In this document: one piece after another, positions 1 to 7,078 of the stretch | Position numbering within the stretch: the stretch's first letter is position 1 | How the letters are laid out: each line of letters begins with the position of its first letter | Source of the DNA: Thermodesulfobacteriaceae bacterium | GTDB taxonomy: Bacteria; Desulfobacterota; Dissulfuribacteria; Dissulfuribacterales; UBA3076 | Length of the DNA: 17,469 nucleotides | Reading direction: 5' to 3' | NCBI GenBank assembly: GCA_012961845.1 | Contig: DTYO01000024.1 | Span: 1 to 17,469, forward strand | Program-made: the position numbers and the translations under genes | The notes under the pieces: generated by a model | Told to the model about the DNA's origin: nothing | The model's database searches: none | Seen by the model: only the letters and a program-made list of their open reading frames with translations

Positions 1-7
1 ATGCCAT
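1..7 (-). CDS. aprA: AprA start, adenylylsulfate reductase alpha subunit (partial)
   Basis: Only the first two codons (Met-Ala) lie in the window. On the minus strand an AAGGAGG ribosome binding site stands nine bases before an ATG at position 7. The open frame begins 67 bases after the aprB stop and has the same orientation. In sulfate reducers aprB is normally followed at once by aprA, the flavoprotein subunit that reduces APS to sulfite and AMP. The identity therefore rests on position and the ribosome binding site, not on protein sequence. Confidence 0.65.
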
Positions 8-74
8 ATTTCTAATCCTCCTTATTAATTACTGAAAAAATTCCCGATTATCCGTGTTGGTTAACCGCCTGATA

Positions 75-521
75 CTATTCGAAGTCAGACGGCACACAAG
101 TAACCCTGCCGCTGGCTTCTTCGGTGAAGAGTACGCCGTTGCCGAGCTGATCTGCGCCGGGAGACGGTTTTCCGTCATATGGCTTGATGGATCCCTCAGG
201 GGTGGTTCGGATGGGGAATTTGAAACGCTTCATATTGCCGTTACGGAACTTGATTGTCCACATGATGGAATCAGTACTCCGCATAGGCTGGACATAACCG
301 CCCATCGGAGCAATATCGGCATAGTGGCGGACCTCAATGGCTCCCTGGGGGCATATCTTCACACAGGAGTAACACTCCCAGCACTGATCGGGCTCCTGGT
401 TATAAGCCCTCATTTCATCAGCATTTAGAACCATGAGGTCATTCGGGCAGATGTACATGCATGCAGTCTTCTCACCGCCCTTGCAACCGTCACATTTTTC
501 CGGGTTAACAAAGCTTGGCAT
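75..521 (-). CDS. aprB: AprB, adenylylsulfate reductase beta subunit (two [4Fe-4S] ferredoxin)
   Basis: The electron-transfer subunit of dissimilatory APS reductase; in the cytoplasm it passes electrons, in known systems from QmoABC, to the FAD of AprA. The 148-aa length is normal for the family. Eight cysteines for two [4Fe-4S] clusters are visible: C10, C13, C21 and C25, with the family-specific long insert between the second and third, and C47, C50, C53 and C57 in a CWECYSC pattern. The C-terminal half, from about residue 65, is the AprB-specific tail that in known structures wraps around AprA. AGGAGGT stands a few bases before the ATG. It lies downstream of sat and upstream of aprA on one strand. 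A 165-bp gap with a hairpin separates it from sat, so it may have its own promoter as well as sat read-through. Confidence 0.97.
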   Translation of the reverse strand: MPSFVNPEKCDGCKGGEKTACMYICPNDLMVLNADEMRAYNQEPDQCWECYSCVKICPQGAIEVRHYADIAPMGGYVQPMRSTDSIMWTIKFRNGNMKRFKFPIRTTPEGSIKPYDGKPSPGADQLGNGVLFTEEASGRVTCVPSDFE

Positions 522-650
522 TATAATACCTCCTAATGTATTTATTTGTTCACGTATTGTAAAAAACCAACAAAATTAGTGCAAAATCCGGATCCCCTTG
601 CCTGTCCACCTCCCTTCTCAATCTGTATGATATTAAGAAATTTGAATGCT

Positions 651-679
651 GCAGGAGGGCGCACGGCCCTCCCGCCTGC
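651..679 (-). other. Hairpin between sat and aprB
   Basis: A GC-rich inverted repeat begins eight bases past the sat stop. The core stem is GGAGGGC (654-660) with GCCCTCC (666-672) around a 5-base loop. An outer stem GCAGG/CCTGC (651-655, 675-679) adds to it across a small bulge. Read on the minus strand there is no T run after it, so it is not a standard Rho-independent terminator. It could be an mRNA-end stabiliser, a processing site, or a partial attenuator between sat and aprBA. Confidence 0.5.
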
Positions 680-686
680 CCTTTTA

Positions 687-1948
687 TTACTTGAGATCTT
701 CAAAAGCACCCTTCTTGATGGTTACCTTCTCTTCAAGGCCTGCATAATAATCTCTGAGGATCGCCAGCACTTCCGGACGACTGAATTCTGGCGGAACCTC
801 ATCGACCTTGTCTTCTGACATCAGGCGGCGGAACTTGGTCCCGCTGACGACAACCCTGTCTTCCTTGGTATGTGGGCAGGTCTTGAGGGAGGCCATGCCG
901 CCACACTTGTGGCACCAGAAAGTCCAGTCGATCTTGAGGCACTGGAGCTCCAGAGCACCATCCCAGAGCCTGTCATAGATCTCCTGAGCCTCAAATAGTC
1001 CGTAAAAATCGCCGACTCCTGCATGGTCACGACCCACTATCAGGTGAGAACATCCGAAGTTCTGGCGGAAGATACCGTGGAGCAGGGCCTCTTTTGGTCC
1101 GCCATAACGCATCTCAAGAGGATAGACACCCAGAACGGTCCGCTCCATGTTATAATAGTTGTCAAGCAGGGCCCTGTAGCACTCCATCCTCTTCTCACCG
1201 GGAATATCGCCCGCTTTCAGCTTCCCGACCAGTGCATGAATAAATACTCCATCCAGAACTTCCTGGGCGATCTTGGTCAAAAATTCATGTGACCTGTGAA
1301 TAGGGTTACGTGTCTGAAATGCTGCCACCGTACTCCACCCGCGATCGACAAAAATCTGCCTGGACACTGCCGGATGCATATAGGCTTCGCCGTATTTCTG
1401 TTTGAATCTTTCTCTGAAAGGGCCTTGATAGGTCCGCCGACATAGTACTTCCCTGAGTTCAGAATCTGCTGCACACCGGGATGATCCTCTTCTGCCACTT
1501 CCCAGAACTTATCTGAATCTGGACCGGCGCCCTTGAAGCACATTTCACATTCTTTTCTCTTGTCCGGCTCGTATATTTCCTTGATCTCCATGGAAGCCAT
1601 GAGATCACCTGTTTCGGAATCGTACAGGGCGACATCATCCCCCTCATTTATTCCCTTGCGGACTTCCTCGTCCACAGCCAGCGTCACAGGCAGAGGCCAC
1701 ATGGTGCCCCTGTCCACCACCCTCAGCTTCATGTTTTCCACGACGCCGTCATAATCATCCTTGCCCATGAAACCGGTAAGAGGCGTGAAAGCACCCATTC
1801 CCAGCATCAGGATGTCCCCAGATTCCTTGGAAGAGATATCTATGCGCTTCATGCTCTCAGCGCGCTTGATTTCATCATCCCTCTCAGCCCCCTTCAGCAG
1901 AAGAGGTTTCAGCTCCTTTTTCGATCCGTGCGGATTGACCAATGCCAT
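687..1948 (-). CDS. sat: Sat, sulfate adenylyltransferase (ATP sulfurylase), frame broken by a +1 shift
   Basis: Sat makes APS and pyrophosphate from sulfate and ATP, the activation step that feeds APS reductase. The first frame (1948 down to about 1412) carries the N-terminal PUA-like domain and ends in GGPIKALSE. The rest, from an RFKQKYGEAYMHP segment to the stop at 687, lies in another frame. It holds the catalytic QTRNP and HRSHE motifs and a cysteine motif, CHKC with a following CP, as in zinc-containing Sat of sulfur bacteria. Joined across one missing base the protein is 420 aa, the usual full length. Nothing else is damaged and no stretch is missing, so a sequencing error or a very recent mutation is more likely than an old pseudogene. 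AAAGGAG precedes the ATG. The gene heads the sat-aprB-aprA block. Confidence 0.93.
1409..1416 (-). other. Frameshift site in sat
   Basis: On the minus strand the reading leaves the Sat frame at TCA-GAG-AAA-GAT. Adding one A to the AAA run (plus-strand TTT at 1409-1411) gives Ser-Glu-Lys-Arg-Phe-Lys-Gln-Lys-Tyr-Gly, which runs straight into the conserved downstream frame. Adding a G after GAG works as well. Both frames match Sat right up to this point. Confidence 0.85.
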
Positions 1949-2156
1949 AACCCTTGTTCTCCTTTCTTAAAAATTGAAGATTTAGTTTGTAATTCTCATG
2001 AAGCTAATATGCAAAATAACTCCTGACGGAATCAATAGTATGAGGGTATATTGAACTCTGGCCCCTGAAGCATGTCCACGAAACCAAATGTAACAATGCA
2101 GAGGAGGTAAAAATGAATCCCCACTCATTCATGTGTATGCTACTTATAATAAGCTA
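1949..2156 (-). promoter_or_regulatory. Long 5' leader of sat
   Basis: About 200 bases lie between the likely transcription start (near 2150) and the sat ATG. The only clear signal on the minus strand is the ribosome binding site before 1948. I see no known riboswitch fold. On the plus strand a 16-codon open frame with a GAGGAGG site (2113-2163) lies here; it is discussed as a finding and not called as a gene. Confidence 0.4.
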
Positions 2157-2185
2157 CTTATAAAAAGAGGGAGTACGGTTGTCAA
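2157..2185 (-). promoter_or_regulatory. Sigma-70 promoter of sat
   Basis: On the minus strand TTGACA (2185-2180) is a perfect -35. It is followed by a 17-base spacer and TATAAG (2162-2157), a five-of-six match to the -10. The predicted start is near 2150. The -10 lies in an 11-bp direct repeat (GCTACTTATAA on the plus strand, 2139-2149 and 2153-2163), so a second TATAAG sits 14 bases further on but has no good -35. A strong constitutive promoter suits a central energy-metabolism gene. Confidence 0.75.
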
Positions 2186-2385
2186 GGGAAAAAAATGCCT
2201 GTAAAACGGGTTTCTAATAGAGATTCCTGTGAAACTTGGTACTAAGGAAACATATACATGTCCCGTCGGTCATCCTGTCATTTTTGAGGTGGCGTAAAAG
2301 GAGGACGGACACCACACGACGACCCGGTCTGTAGCCCGTGACTGAATACCCAATCATCATAACGAAAGAATCTAGGTAAAATTTA
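2186..2385. other. Spacer between the sat promoter and mobA
   Basis: This 200-bp divergent region separates the sat promoter from mobA. I found no convincing promoter for mobA, no clear hairpin and no repeat. A few bases before the mobA ATG there is only a weak AGG. Confidence 0.4.
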
Positions 2386-3003
2386 ATGTCATCAGAAATA
2401 CCTTTGGAAATCCGAACAGCTGCAGTACTTGCCGGCGGGAGAAGTTCAAGATTTGGAACCAACAAGGCCCTGGCTCCCTGGTTCAATGGCTGCGTGATAG
2501 ACGCCGTGGTCGCAGCCGCAAAAAAATCCGCAGACGACGTTATCATCATATCCTGCAACCATGAGCTCTACAGGTATCTCAACCTTCCTGTATATCCCGA
2601 CACAGTCCCTGACATTGGACCACTGGCTGGTCTTCACAGCGCTCTCAGTCACTCAAAGGGCAGCAGGGTCCTGCTGCTGGCCTGTGACATGCCGCTGGTA
2701 ACCCCTGGAATGCTGAACTGGCTCTGGGAAATTTCCCCTGAGTCGCCCGTGACTGCACCGGAGCTGCACACGGGAATCGAGCCACTGCATGCCATATACC
2801 ATAAGTCCATCCTGCCCCTTGTGGAACATCAAATGTCCGCTGGAGAACTGAGCCTGAAGTCGCTCATTGCCAAAACCCCGAATCATATTGTAACGCGGGA
2901 GGTTATCGTAAACACAGGTTTCGACCCTGACTGTCTGTGCAACGCCAACACACCGGATCAACTGGAGAGACTCAGATATATCAGCACCGGCCTTCACAAT
3001 TAG
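2386..3003 (+). CDS. mobA: MobA, molybdenum cofactor guanylyltransferase
   Basis: MobA attaches GMP from GTP to molybdopterin, giving the bis-MGD cofactor used by DMSO-reductase-family enzymes such as formate dehydrogenases. The 205-aa protein has the nucleotidyltransferase signature LAGGRSSRFGTNK at residues 15-27, a PDIGPLAGLHSAL segment at 75-87, and the metal-binding aspartate in ACDMPL (D101). Length and motif order match stand-alone MobA. It diverges from sat and is followed by a 388-bp gap. The ribosome binding site is weak, but the start is fixed by the short distance to the first motif. A related sugar-nucleotide or CTP-type transferase is possible, but the LAGG...P-GPLAG layout favours MobA. 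Confidence 0.9.
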   Translation: MSSEIPLEIRTAAVLAGGRSSRFGTNKALAPWFNGCVIDAVVAAAKKSADDVIIISCNHELYRYLNLPVYPDTVPDIGPLAGLHSALSHSKGSRVLLLACDMPLVTPGMLNWLWEISPESPVTAPELHTGIEPLHAIYHKSILPLVEHQMSAGELSLKSLIAKTPNHIVTREVIVNTGFDPDCLCNANTPDQLERLRYISTGLHN

Positions 3004-3191
3004 TGGACCAGGAACGGTAATTCATTGCGATTTACCCCTTTCCTGCTGCCTTCAGGGTACCTCAAAAAAAACGTAAATTTTGTTCCTGAACGAGGTGCAC
3101 AAGCAAAATAACTGCAGACATGTCTGTGATATTTCGAGGATTCTTTTGCATGAAATACAGTTATAGGGTAAAAGAGCAATTTTTAAAGGTG

Positions 3192-3200
3192 TGCTATACT
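3192..3200 (+). promoter_or_regulatory. Extended -10 promoter upstream of the cysteine-cluster gene
   Basis: TGC followed by TATACT is an extended -10 element (TGn plus a five-of-six -10 hexamer). No -35 is recognisable at 16-18 bases upstream, which extended -10 promoters tolerate. Transcription from about 3207 would give a leader of about 185 nt holding both hairpins described next. Confidence 0.45.
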
Positions 3201-3248
3201 GGAAATCCATGAACAACATGTGTTAGATTGATGAGATGATCAGACTTT

Positions 3249-3277
3249 TGCGGCGGAATACAAAAACTACCGCCGCA
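3249..3277 (+). other. Leader hairpin 1 before the cysteine-cluster gene
   Basis: A perfect 8-bp stem, TGCGGCGG (3249-3256) with CCGCCGCA (3270-3277), encloses a 13-base A-rich loop. No T run follows, so it is not a simple terminator. Confidence 0.6.
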
Positions 3278-3303
3278 TATATGGTCACGTTATTTCAGTG
3301 TAC

Positions 3304-3337
3304 TCTGGCGGCAGACCCTGTGGCCTCTGCCGCCAGA
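3304..3337 (+). other. Leader hairpin 2 before the cysteine-cluster gene
   Basis: A perfect 12-bp stem, TCTGGCGGCAGA (3304-3315) with TCTGCCGCCAGA (3326-3337), encloses a 10-base loop. It shares the GGCGG/CCGCC core with the first hairpin 26 bases upstream. It ends about 55 bases before the gene start and has no T run. This is the most stable simple stem I found in any gap of the window. A structured leader or a small RNA are both possible. Confidence 0.65.
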
Positions 3338-3391
3338 TCAGCAAGCTGACTACAATCCTTAACCTGCTATTCAATGCAGCAAGGCTATTCT

Positions 3392-4291
3392 ATGAAAATC
3401 AAACACCTGGAAATGAAAGTTGATAAGGTTCTTAAGAAGGACGGGATCAAGGACATTGTCGATCCGGTCCGCCTTGGCAGAGACGGTAAATTTACCTTCA
3501 GGTGCCACCCCGGAGTGACATGCTTTACCCGATGCTGCCGCAACATGAACATCATACTCACTCCTTATGACATAATCAGGATCAAAGATCGCCTTGGGCT
3601 CAGTTCGGACATGTTCCTTCAACTGTATGCACAGCCTGAAATACTCAAAGAAACCGGGATCCCGGTAGCCCGTCTCAAGATGCTGGACCATGAAAAAGGC
3701 AGGTGTCCTTTCGTCAGTGGATCAGGTTGCCAGATCTATTCAGATCGGCCGGTCTGCTGCCGGTATTATCCTATCGGGATGGCCAGCTTGCACCAACAGG
3801 GCCGGAACTCAGACAGAGAGGAGGAATTTTTTTTCATAGTCCGGGAGAACCATTGTAAAGGTTTCCAAGAACCGGTCGACTGGACAGTCGATTCGTGGCG
3901 GGCAGACCAGGAAGCAGACCTCTATGACTCCATGAACAGGGGATGGATGGAACTCATGCTGCGGAAACGTTCCTTCGGCCCTGATACGGAAATGCCTGAA
4001 AAGGCCAGACGTCTTTTCTACATGGTTACAACCAATATGGAGAAATTCAGACATTTTATTTTTGAGAGCCGTTTTCTGGATACTTATGAAGTAGACGAGC
4101 AGACCCTCAAGGAAATCCTAAATGACGATACGGCCCTAATGAAGTTCGGATTTGAATACCTGAAATACTCCATCTTTGGAGCAGAGACCCCGGCGATAAG
4201 GCTCAAGAAAGCAGTACTCGACAAGACCATTAACAAAATATTAAAAAACCGCAGAAAAAAACAGAAAAAAGGTGCTATGCTGAACAAATAG
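3392..4291 (+). CDS. YkgJ-family (UPF0153) cysteine-cluster protein
   Basis: A 299-aa cytoplasmic protein with the cysteine pattern of the YkgJ/UPF0153 family, thought to bind zinc or an iron-sulfur centre; its biochemical role is unknown. Counting from the start at 3392, cysteines are at 38, 44, 48, 49, 105, 113, 122, 123 and 155. The first group reads FRCHPGVTCFTRCC and a later group RPVCCRYYPIG. The C-terminal part, from about residue 160, is mostly helical-looking and ends in a very basic tail with many lysines. I chose 3392 because AAGG lies nine bases before it; an in-frame ATG at 3374 would add six residues but has no ribosome binding site. The gene ends 28 bp before the ABC ATPase and is probably in its operon. 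Confidence 0.8.
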   Translation: MKIKHLEMKVDKVLKKDGIKDIVDPVRLGRDGKFTFRCHPGVTCFTRCCRNMNIILTPYDIIRIKDRLGLSSDMFLQLYAQPEILKETGIPVARLKMLDHEKGRCPFVSGSGCQIYSDRPVCCRYYPIGMASLHQQGRNSDREEEFFFIVRENHCKGFQEPVDWTVDSWRADQEADLYDSMNRGWMELMLRKRSFGPDTEMPEKARRLFYMVTTNMEKFRHFIFESRFLDTYEVDEQTLKEILNDDTALMKFGFEYLKYSIFGAETPAIRLKKAVLDKTINKILKNRRKKQKKGAMLNK

Positions 4292-4303
4292 CTGGCAGCC
4301 CTG

Positions 4304-4319
4304 TTATATTGCAATATAA
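4304..4319. promoter_or_regulatory. Perfect 16-bp palindrome abutting the ABC ATPase start codon
   Basis: TTATATTGCAATATAA is its own reverse complement over all 16 bases and ends on the base before the ATG. It fills most of the 28-bp gap after the cysteine-cluster gene and takes the place of a ribosome binding site. It could be a repressor operator or an mRNA stem that controls translation of the transporter. Confidence 0.55.
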
Positions 4320-5036
4320 ATGCGTGTTTCCTGCAGGCACATCTGCCACAAGTATCCAGGAGCGGAAGCCCCGGTATTAGACCACCTGGACTGGTCCCTG
4401 GACGGCCCGGGCTTTTTTTCGTTCTTCGGCCTTTCGGGAGCAGGGAAGACCACGCTTGCCAGGATAATAAGCGGTGAAATCATACCAGATAGTGGAGCTG
4501 TCACATCACACAACCTGCGGATACTCTACATGCACAATTCCGAAAGGCTTCCAGGTTGGTGTAACGTTGGAAGACATCTGAAATCTGTAACCCCTCTTCA
4601 CAGGTCTGAACTGCTTGCAGGCCTGTTACAAGCATACGGCATCGAACCCGTTATGGAAAGACGGTTCTCGGGACTTTCCATGGGGCAGAAAAACAGGATA
4701 AACCTCGTCAGATACCTGGTCCAGGATTTCGACCTCATAATTGCAGATGAAGCGCTGGCAAATGTGGACGAACCTACCAGAGAGCACATCTTGGGCCACA
4801 TCAAGTCTCTTTTTCCCCATAAGACATTTCTCTACATTTCTCATAATGCCCTTGAGGTAGCCCGGTTTTCTCAAACAGTTTTCATACTTCCTCAGGTCGC
4901 TCAAGGAGGAATAAGGCACATTTGTCGGATTTCAGGCCTTAATGAACAGAAAGGCAAAAAGATTCCCGAAGAATCGATCCAGAAATGTGTATTTAATATA
5001 CTCAAGGCTGCCGGTTCAGGTGAGAAAGTACAGTGA
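4320..5036 (+). CDS. ABC transporter ATPase, NitT/TauT (SsuB/TauB) class, divergent
   Basis: The ATP-hydrolysing subunit of an importer, on the inner face of the membrane. In 238 aa it shows Walker A GLSGAGKT (37-44), a signature loop LSMGQ (119-123), Walker B FDLIIADE (137-144), a D-loop ANVD (147-150) and the switch histidine H175. Alignment by eye of the ERLPGWCNV region (75-83) with the usual QEPRLLPW segment puts Asn73 where the Q-loop glutamine normally lies. The D-loop also departs from the common GALD. No Shine-Dalgarno is visible before the ATG, which follows a perfect palindrome. The stop overlaps the permease start (GTGA), so the two are translationally coupled. Adjacent permease and binding-protein genes set the class. 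Confidence 0.9.
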   Translation: MRVSCRHICHKYPGAEAPVLDHLDWSLDGPGFFSFFGLSGAGKTTLARIISGEIIPDSGAVTSHNLRILYMHNSERLPGWCNVGRHLKSVTPLHRSELLAGLLQAYGIEPVMERRFSGLSMGQKNRINLVRYLVQDFDLIIADEALANVDEPTREHILGHIKSLFPHKTFLYISHNALEVARFSQTVFILPQVAQGGIRHICRISGLNEQKGKKIPEESIQKCVFNILKAAGSGEKVQ

Positions 5037-5818
5037 ATATTCTGGAAGGGTTATTCCAGTTCGTCTGTATTTACTCCTGTGCACTGTTGCTTCTTTGGAC
5101 AATAAAATTTATTTACGGGCTGTCGGATTATCTGATCCCTTCTCCTGGAGAGCTGGTGCGAATTGTCCATTCAGACTGGGTAATTTACACTAGGGCGGTA
5201 CTGAACACTCTTGCCGTTGCAATTGCAGGACATATACTGGCTGTTTCCATGGCGGCAGTCATTGGTCTGCTGGGCCGTACGGATTCAAGAATCGGCCATC
5301 TGACGCGTACGGCTGCATACAACCTCCAAGCATACCCCATAGTAGCGGTAGCTCCCATCATTTTCATTTTCCTCGGAAACGGCCTTGCTTCAAGGCTGCT
5401 GATCTCTGCAATGATCTGCTATTTCCCGCTGCTACTGAGCTTTCTTGGCATTTTTTCACAACCTGTTGAAGAAGTAGAACATTTTTTCAGGGTGTCAGGC
5501 AGGATAAACTGGAAGCTGGAAATCGCAGTTCGGACCTTTGAAAATCTCGACAAACTGAAGACTGTAATTGTAGGCAGTGGCACTCTTGCCATGGTAGGAA
5601 CCATAGTCGCAGAATTTCTTGCGGCCACAAATGGTATCGGTTACATGATCAGAAAGGCCCTTTACCAGAACAATCTGGCCAGGATTCTCTTCTCGCTTTT
5701 CCTGATAGGCTTATGCTCGTCTGTCTACCTGTCTCTGATAGAGACTCTGGGCAATTGGACAAGAAGAAAATTGACCGGAAATGGACATGAAGCCGGACAT
5801 GAACCGGAACTTCAGTGA
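5033..5818 (+). CDS. ABC transporter permease, NitT/TauT (SsuC/TauC) class
   Basis: The inner-membrane channel subunit of the importer, 261 aa with about six hydrophobic segments: near residues 8-30, 57-82, 95-115, 118-142, 178-200 and 217-240. The loop with AVRTFENLDKLKT (165-177) lies where the EAA-type coupling helix contacts the ATPase, and the motif VAEFLAATNGIGYMI after it is typical of SsuC/TauC proteins. It starts with GTG, whose last two bases begin the ATPase stop codon. GGTGAG lies shortly before. The tail after the last membrane segment is short and hydrophilic with several histidines. The next gene is in the same frame, 15 bases after the TGA stop. Confidence 0.92.
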   Translation: MNILEGLFQFVCIYSCALLLLWTIKFIYGLSDYLIPSPGELVRIVHSDWVIYTRAVLNTLAVAIAGHILAVSMAAVIGLLGRTDSRIGHLTRTAAYNLQAYPIVAVAPIIFIFLGNGLASRLLISAMICYFPLLLSFLGIFSQPVEEVEHFFRVSGRINWKLEIAVRTFENLDKLKTVIVGSGTLAMVGTIVAEFLAATNGIGYMIRKALYQNNLARILFSLFLIGLCSSVYLSLIETLGNWTRRKLTGNGHEAGHEPELQ

Positions 5819-5833
5819 CAACCAAAAAATAAC

Positions 5834-6889
5834 GTGTCGTTCCTGTTTAACATAATATCCATATTGGTCTTCACACTTGCCTGTCTGTTTTCCGCCGGCT
5901 GCACATCAGAAGATTCACAGCCACCCGGCCCGCAAATAGAAGACATCACTGGTACCAGGCAACCGATAATCTACCGGCTCAAATGGCTGTATAATGCAAG
6001 TGTAGCAGGTGACATCTGGGCTCTTCATTCGGGTATTTTCAGGAATCACGGTCTACGGGTTCAGCTTCAGGAAGGCGGTCCTGAGCAGGACGCCATTAAA
6101 GACCTGGAACTAGGACGTGCCCATTTTGGTGTAGCTTCTGCAGATCAGGTAATAAGGGCGGCCGCCAAGGGAGCCCGTGTAATAGTACTGGCCCAGATCT
6201 TCCAGGTAAATCCCCTCCAGTGGATATACAGTGGAAGCTCCCGTGTGATAAGAACACCTGATGACCTCAAGGGGTTGTGTATAGGTATAACCTATGGAGG
6301 AAACGATGAAACCATCATGATGGCCCTTTTAAAAAAACATGGAATCAGTCTGGACCAGATCCGTCTTTATGCCGTTCATTATGATTTCAATCCGTTCTGG
6401 AAAGGAAAAGTTGACTTGTGGCCTGTCTATCGGAATACACAGGGTATCGTACTCCAGGAAAAAATGGACAGGGGCGGCCACGAGGCAATGTTTTTCGATC
6501 CAAATACACATGGTATAAGCTTTGTTGCCAACTCCATCATCACTTCAAGAAAGATATATCTAAACAATCCGGAACTGGTGAAAAAGTTTACCCGGGCTGC
6601 TATTGAGGGATGGACTGATGCCATGGACCCTCTGAATGCCGACCAGGTAGCCCTGGCCGTACACAGGTTTGCTCCTGATACGCCGGTAGACATGATATCC
6701 AGACAGCTGGATGCAACCCGATCTCTGGTCGCCCCGGAACACCGGAAAAAAATTGGATCCGTTGACAGGCAGGCATGGCAGCAGACAAAAGACATCCTTG
6801 TATCCCAGGGATTAATACAGAGGCCACCGGATCTGGAGACCATCCTTAAAACGCCCCCTTATGACATGGCCTGCGGCACGGGAAAATGA
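5834..6889 (+). CDS. NMT1/THI5-like solute-binding lipoprotein of the ABC importer
   Basis: The extracytoplasmic binding protein, 351 aa from a GTG start. It has a hydrophobic stretch (residues 7-22) and a lipobox-like SAGC with the lipidated cysteine at 23. The mature part opens with YRLKWLYNASVAGDIWAL and goes on with SGIFRNHGL and EGGPEQDAIKDL, the layout of NMT1/THI5-like proteins (PF09084) that bind thiamine precursors, sulfonates, nitrate and similar small molecules. The substrate is not evident. Two points are odd. There is no Shine-Dalgarno, and the signal region as called has no positive charge. One more A in the A6 run at 5824-5829 would join it to an upstream ATG (5781, 5787 or 5799) and give a charged leader. 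The gene closes the operon. Confidence 0.88.
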   Translation: MSFLFNIISILVFTLACLFSAGCTSEDSQPPGPQIEDITGTRQPIIYRLKWLYNASVAGDIWALHSGIFRNHGLRVQLQEGGPEQDAIKDLELGRAHFGVASADQVIRAAAKGARVIVLAQIFQVNPLQWIYSGSSRVIRTPDDLKGLCIGITYGGNDETIMMALLKKHGISLDQIRLYAVHYDFNPFWKGKVDLWPVYRNTQGIVLQEKMDRGGHEAMFFDPNTHGISFVANSIITSRKIYLNNPELVKKFTRAAIEGWTDAMDPLNADQVALAVHRFAPDTPVDMISRQLDATRSLVAPEHRKKIGSVDRQAWQQTKDILVSQGLIQRPPDLETILKTPPYDMACGTGK

Positions 6890-7078
6890 AGATGTCTCCT
6901 GTCAGTCCGGCCGCTGTGCAGTGCATATAATCCGGGTTAATACATTTGAACAGGTCTTGCTGCCCTGGAGCCCCTCTACCGGCCACCAGTGTCTATGGCG
7001 CGGTGAAGAGTGTACAGGCCCAGTCCCCTCTTTTCCATGGCGTGTCTGCCAAAGCAGAAGAAGCTCCGTCCTGTGCAA
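6890..7078. other. Convergent gap without recognisable terminator
   Basis: The binding-protein gene and the next minus-strand gene converge on this 189-bp stretch. I see no strong hairpin followed by a T run on either strand, and no open frame that resembles a protein. Confidence 0.4.

Noticed and set aside
54..428. Plus-strand open frame of 124 codons over aprB.
   Set aside because: It is antisense to aprB, whose eight cluster cysteines and full length leave no doubt about the coding strand.
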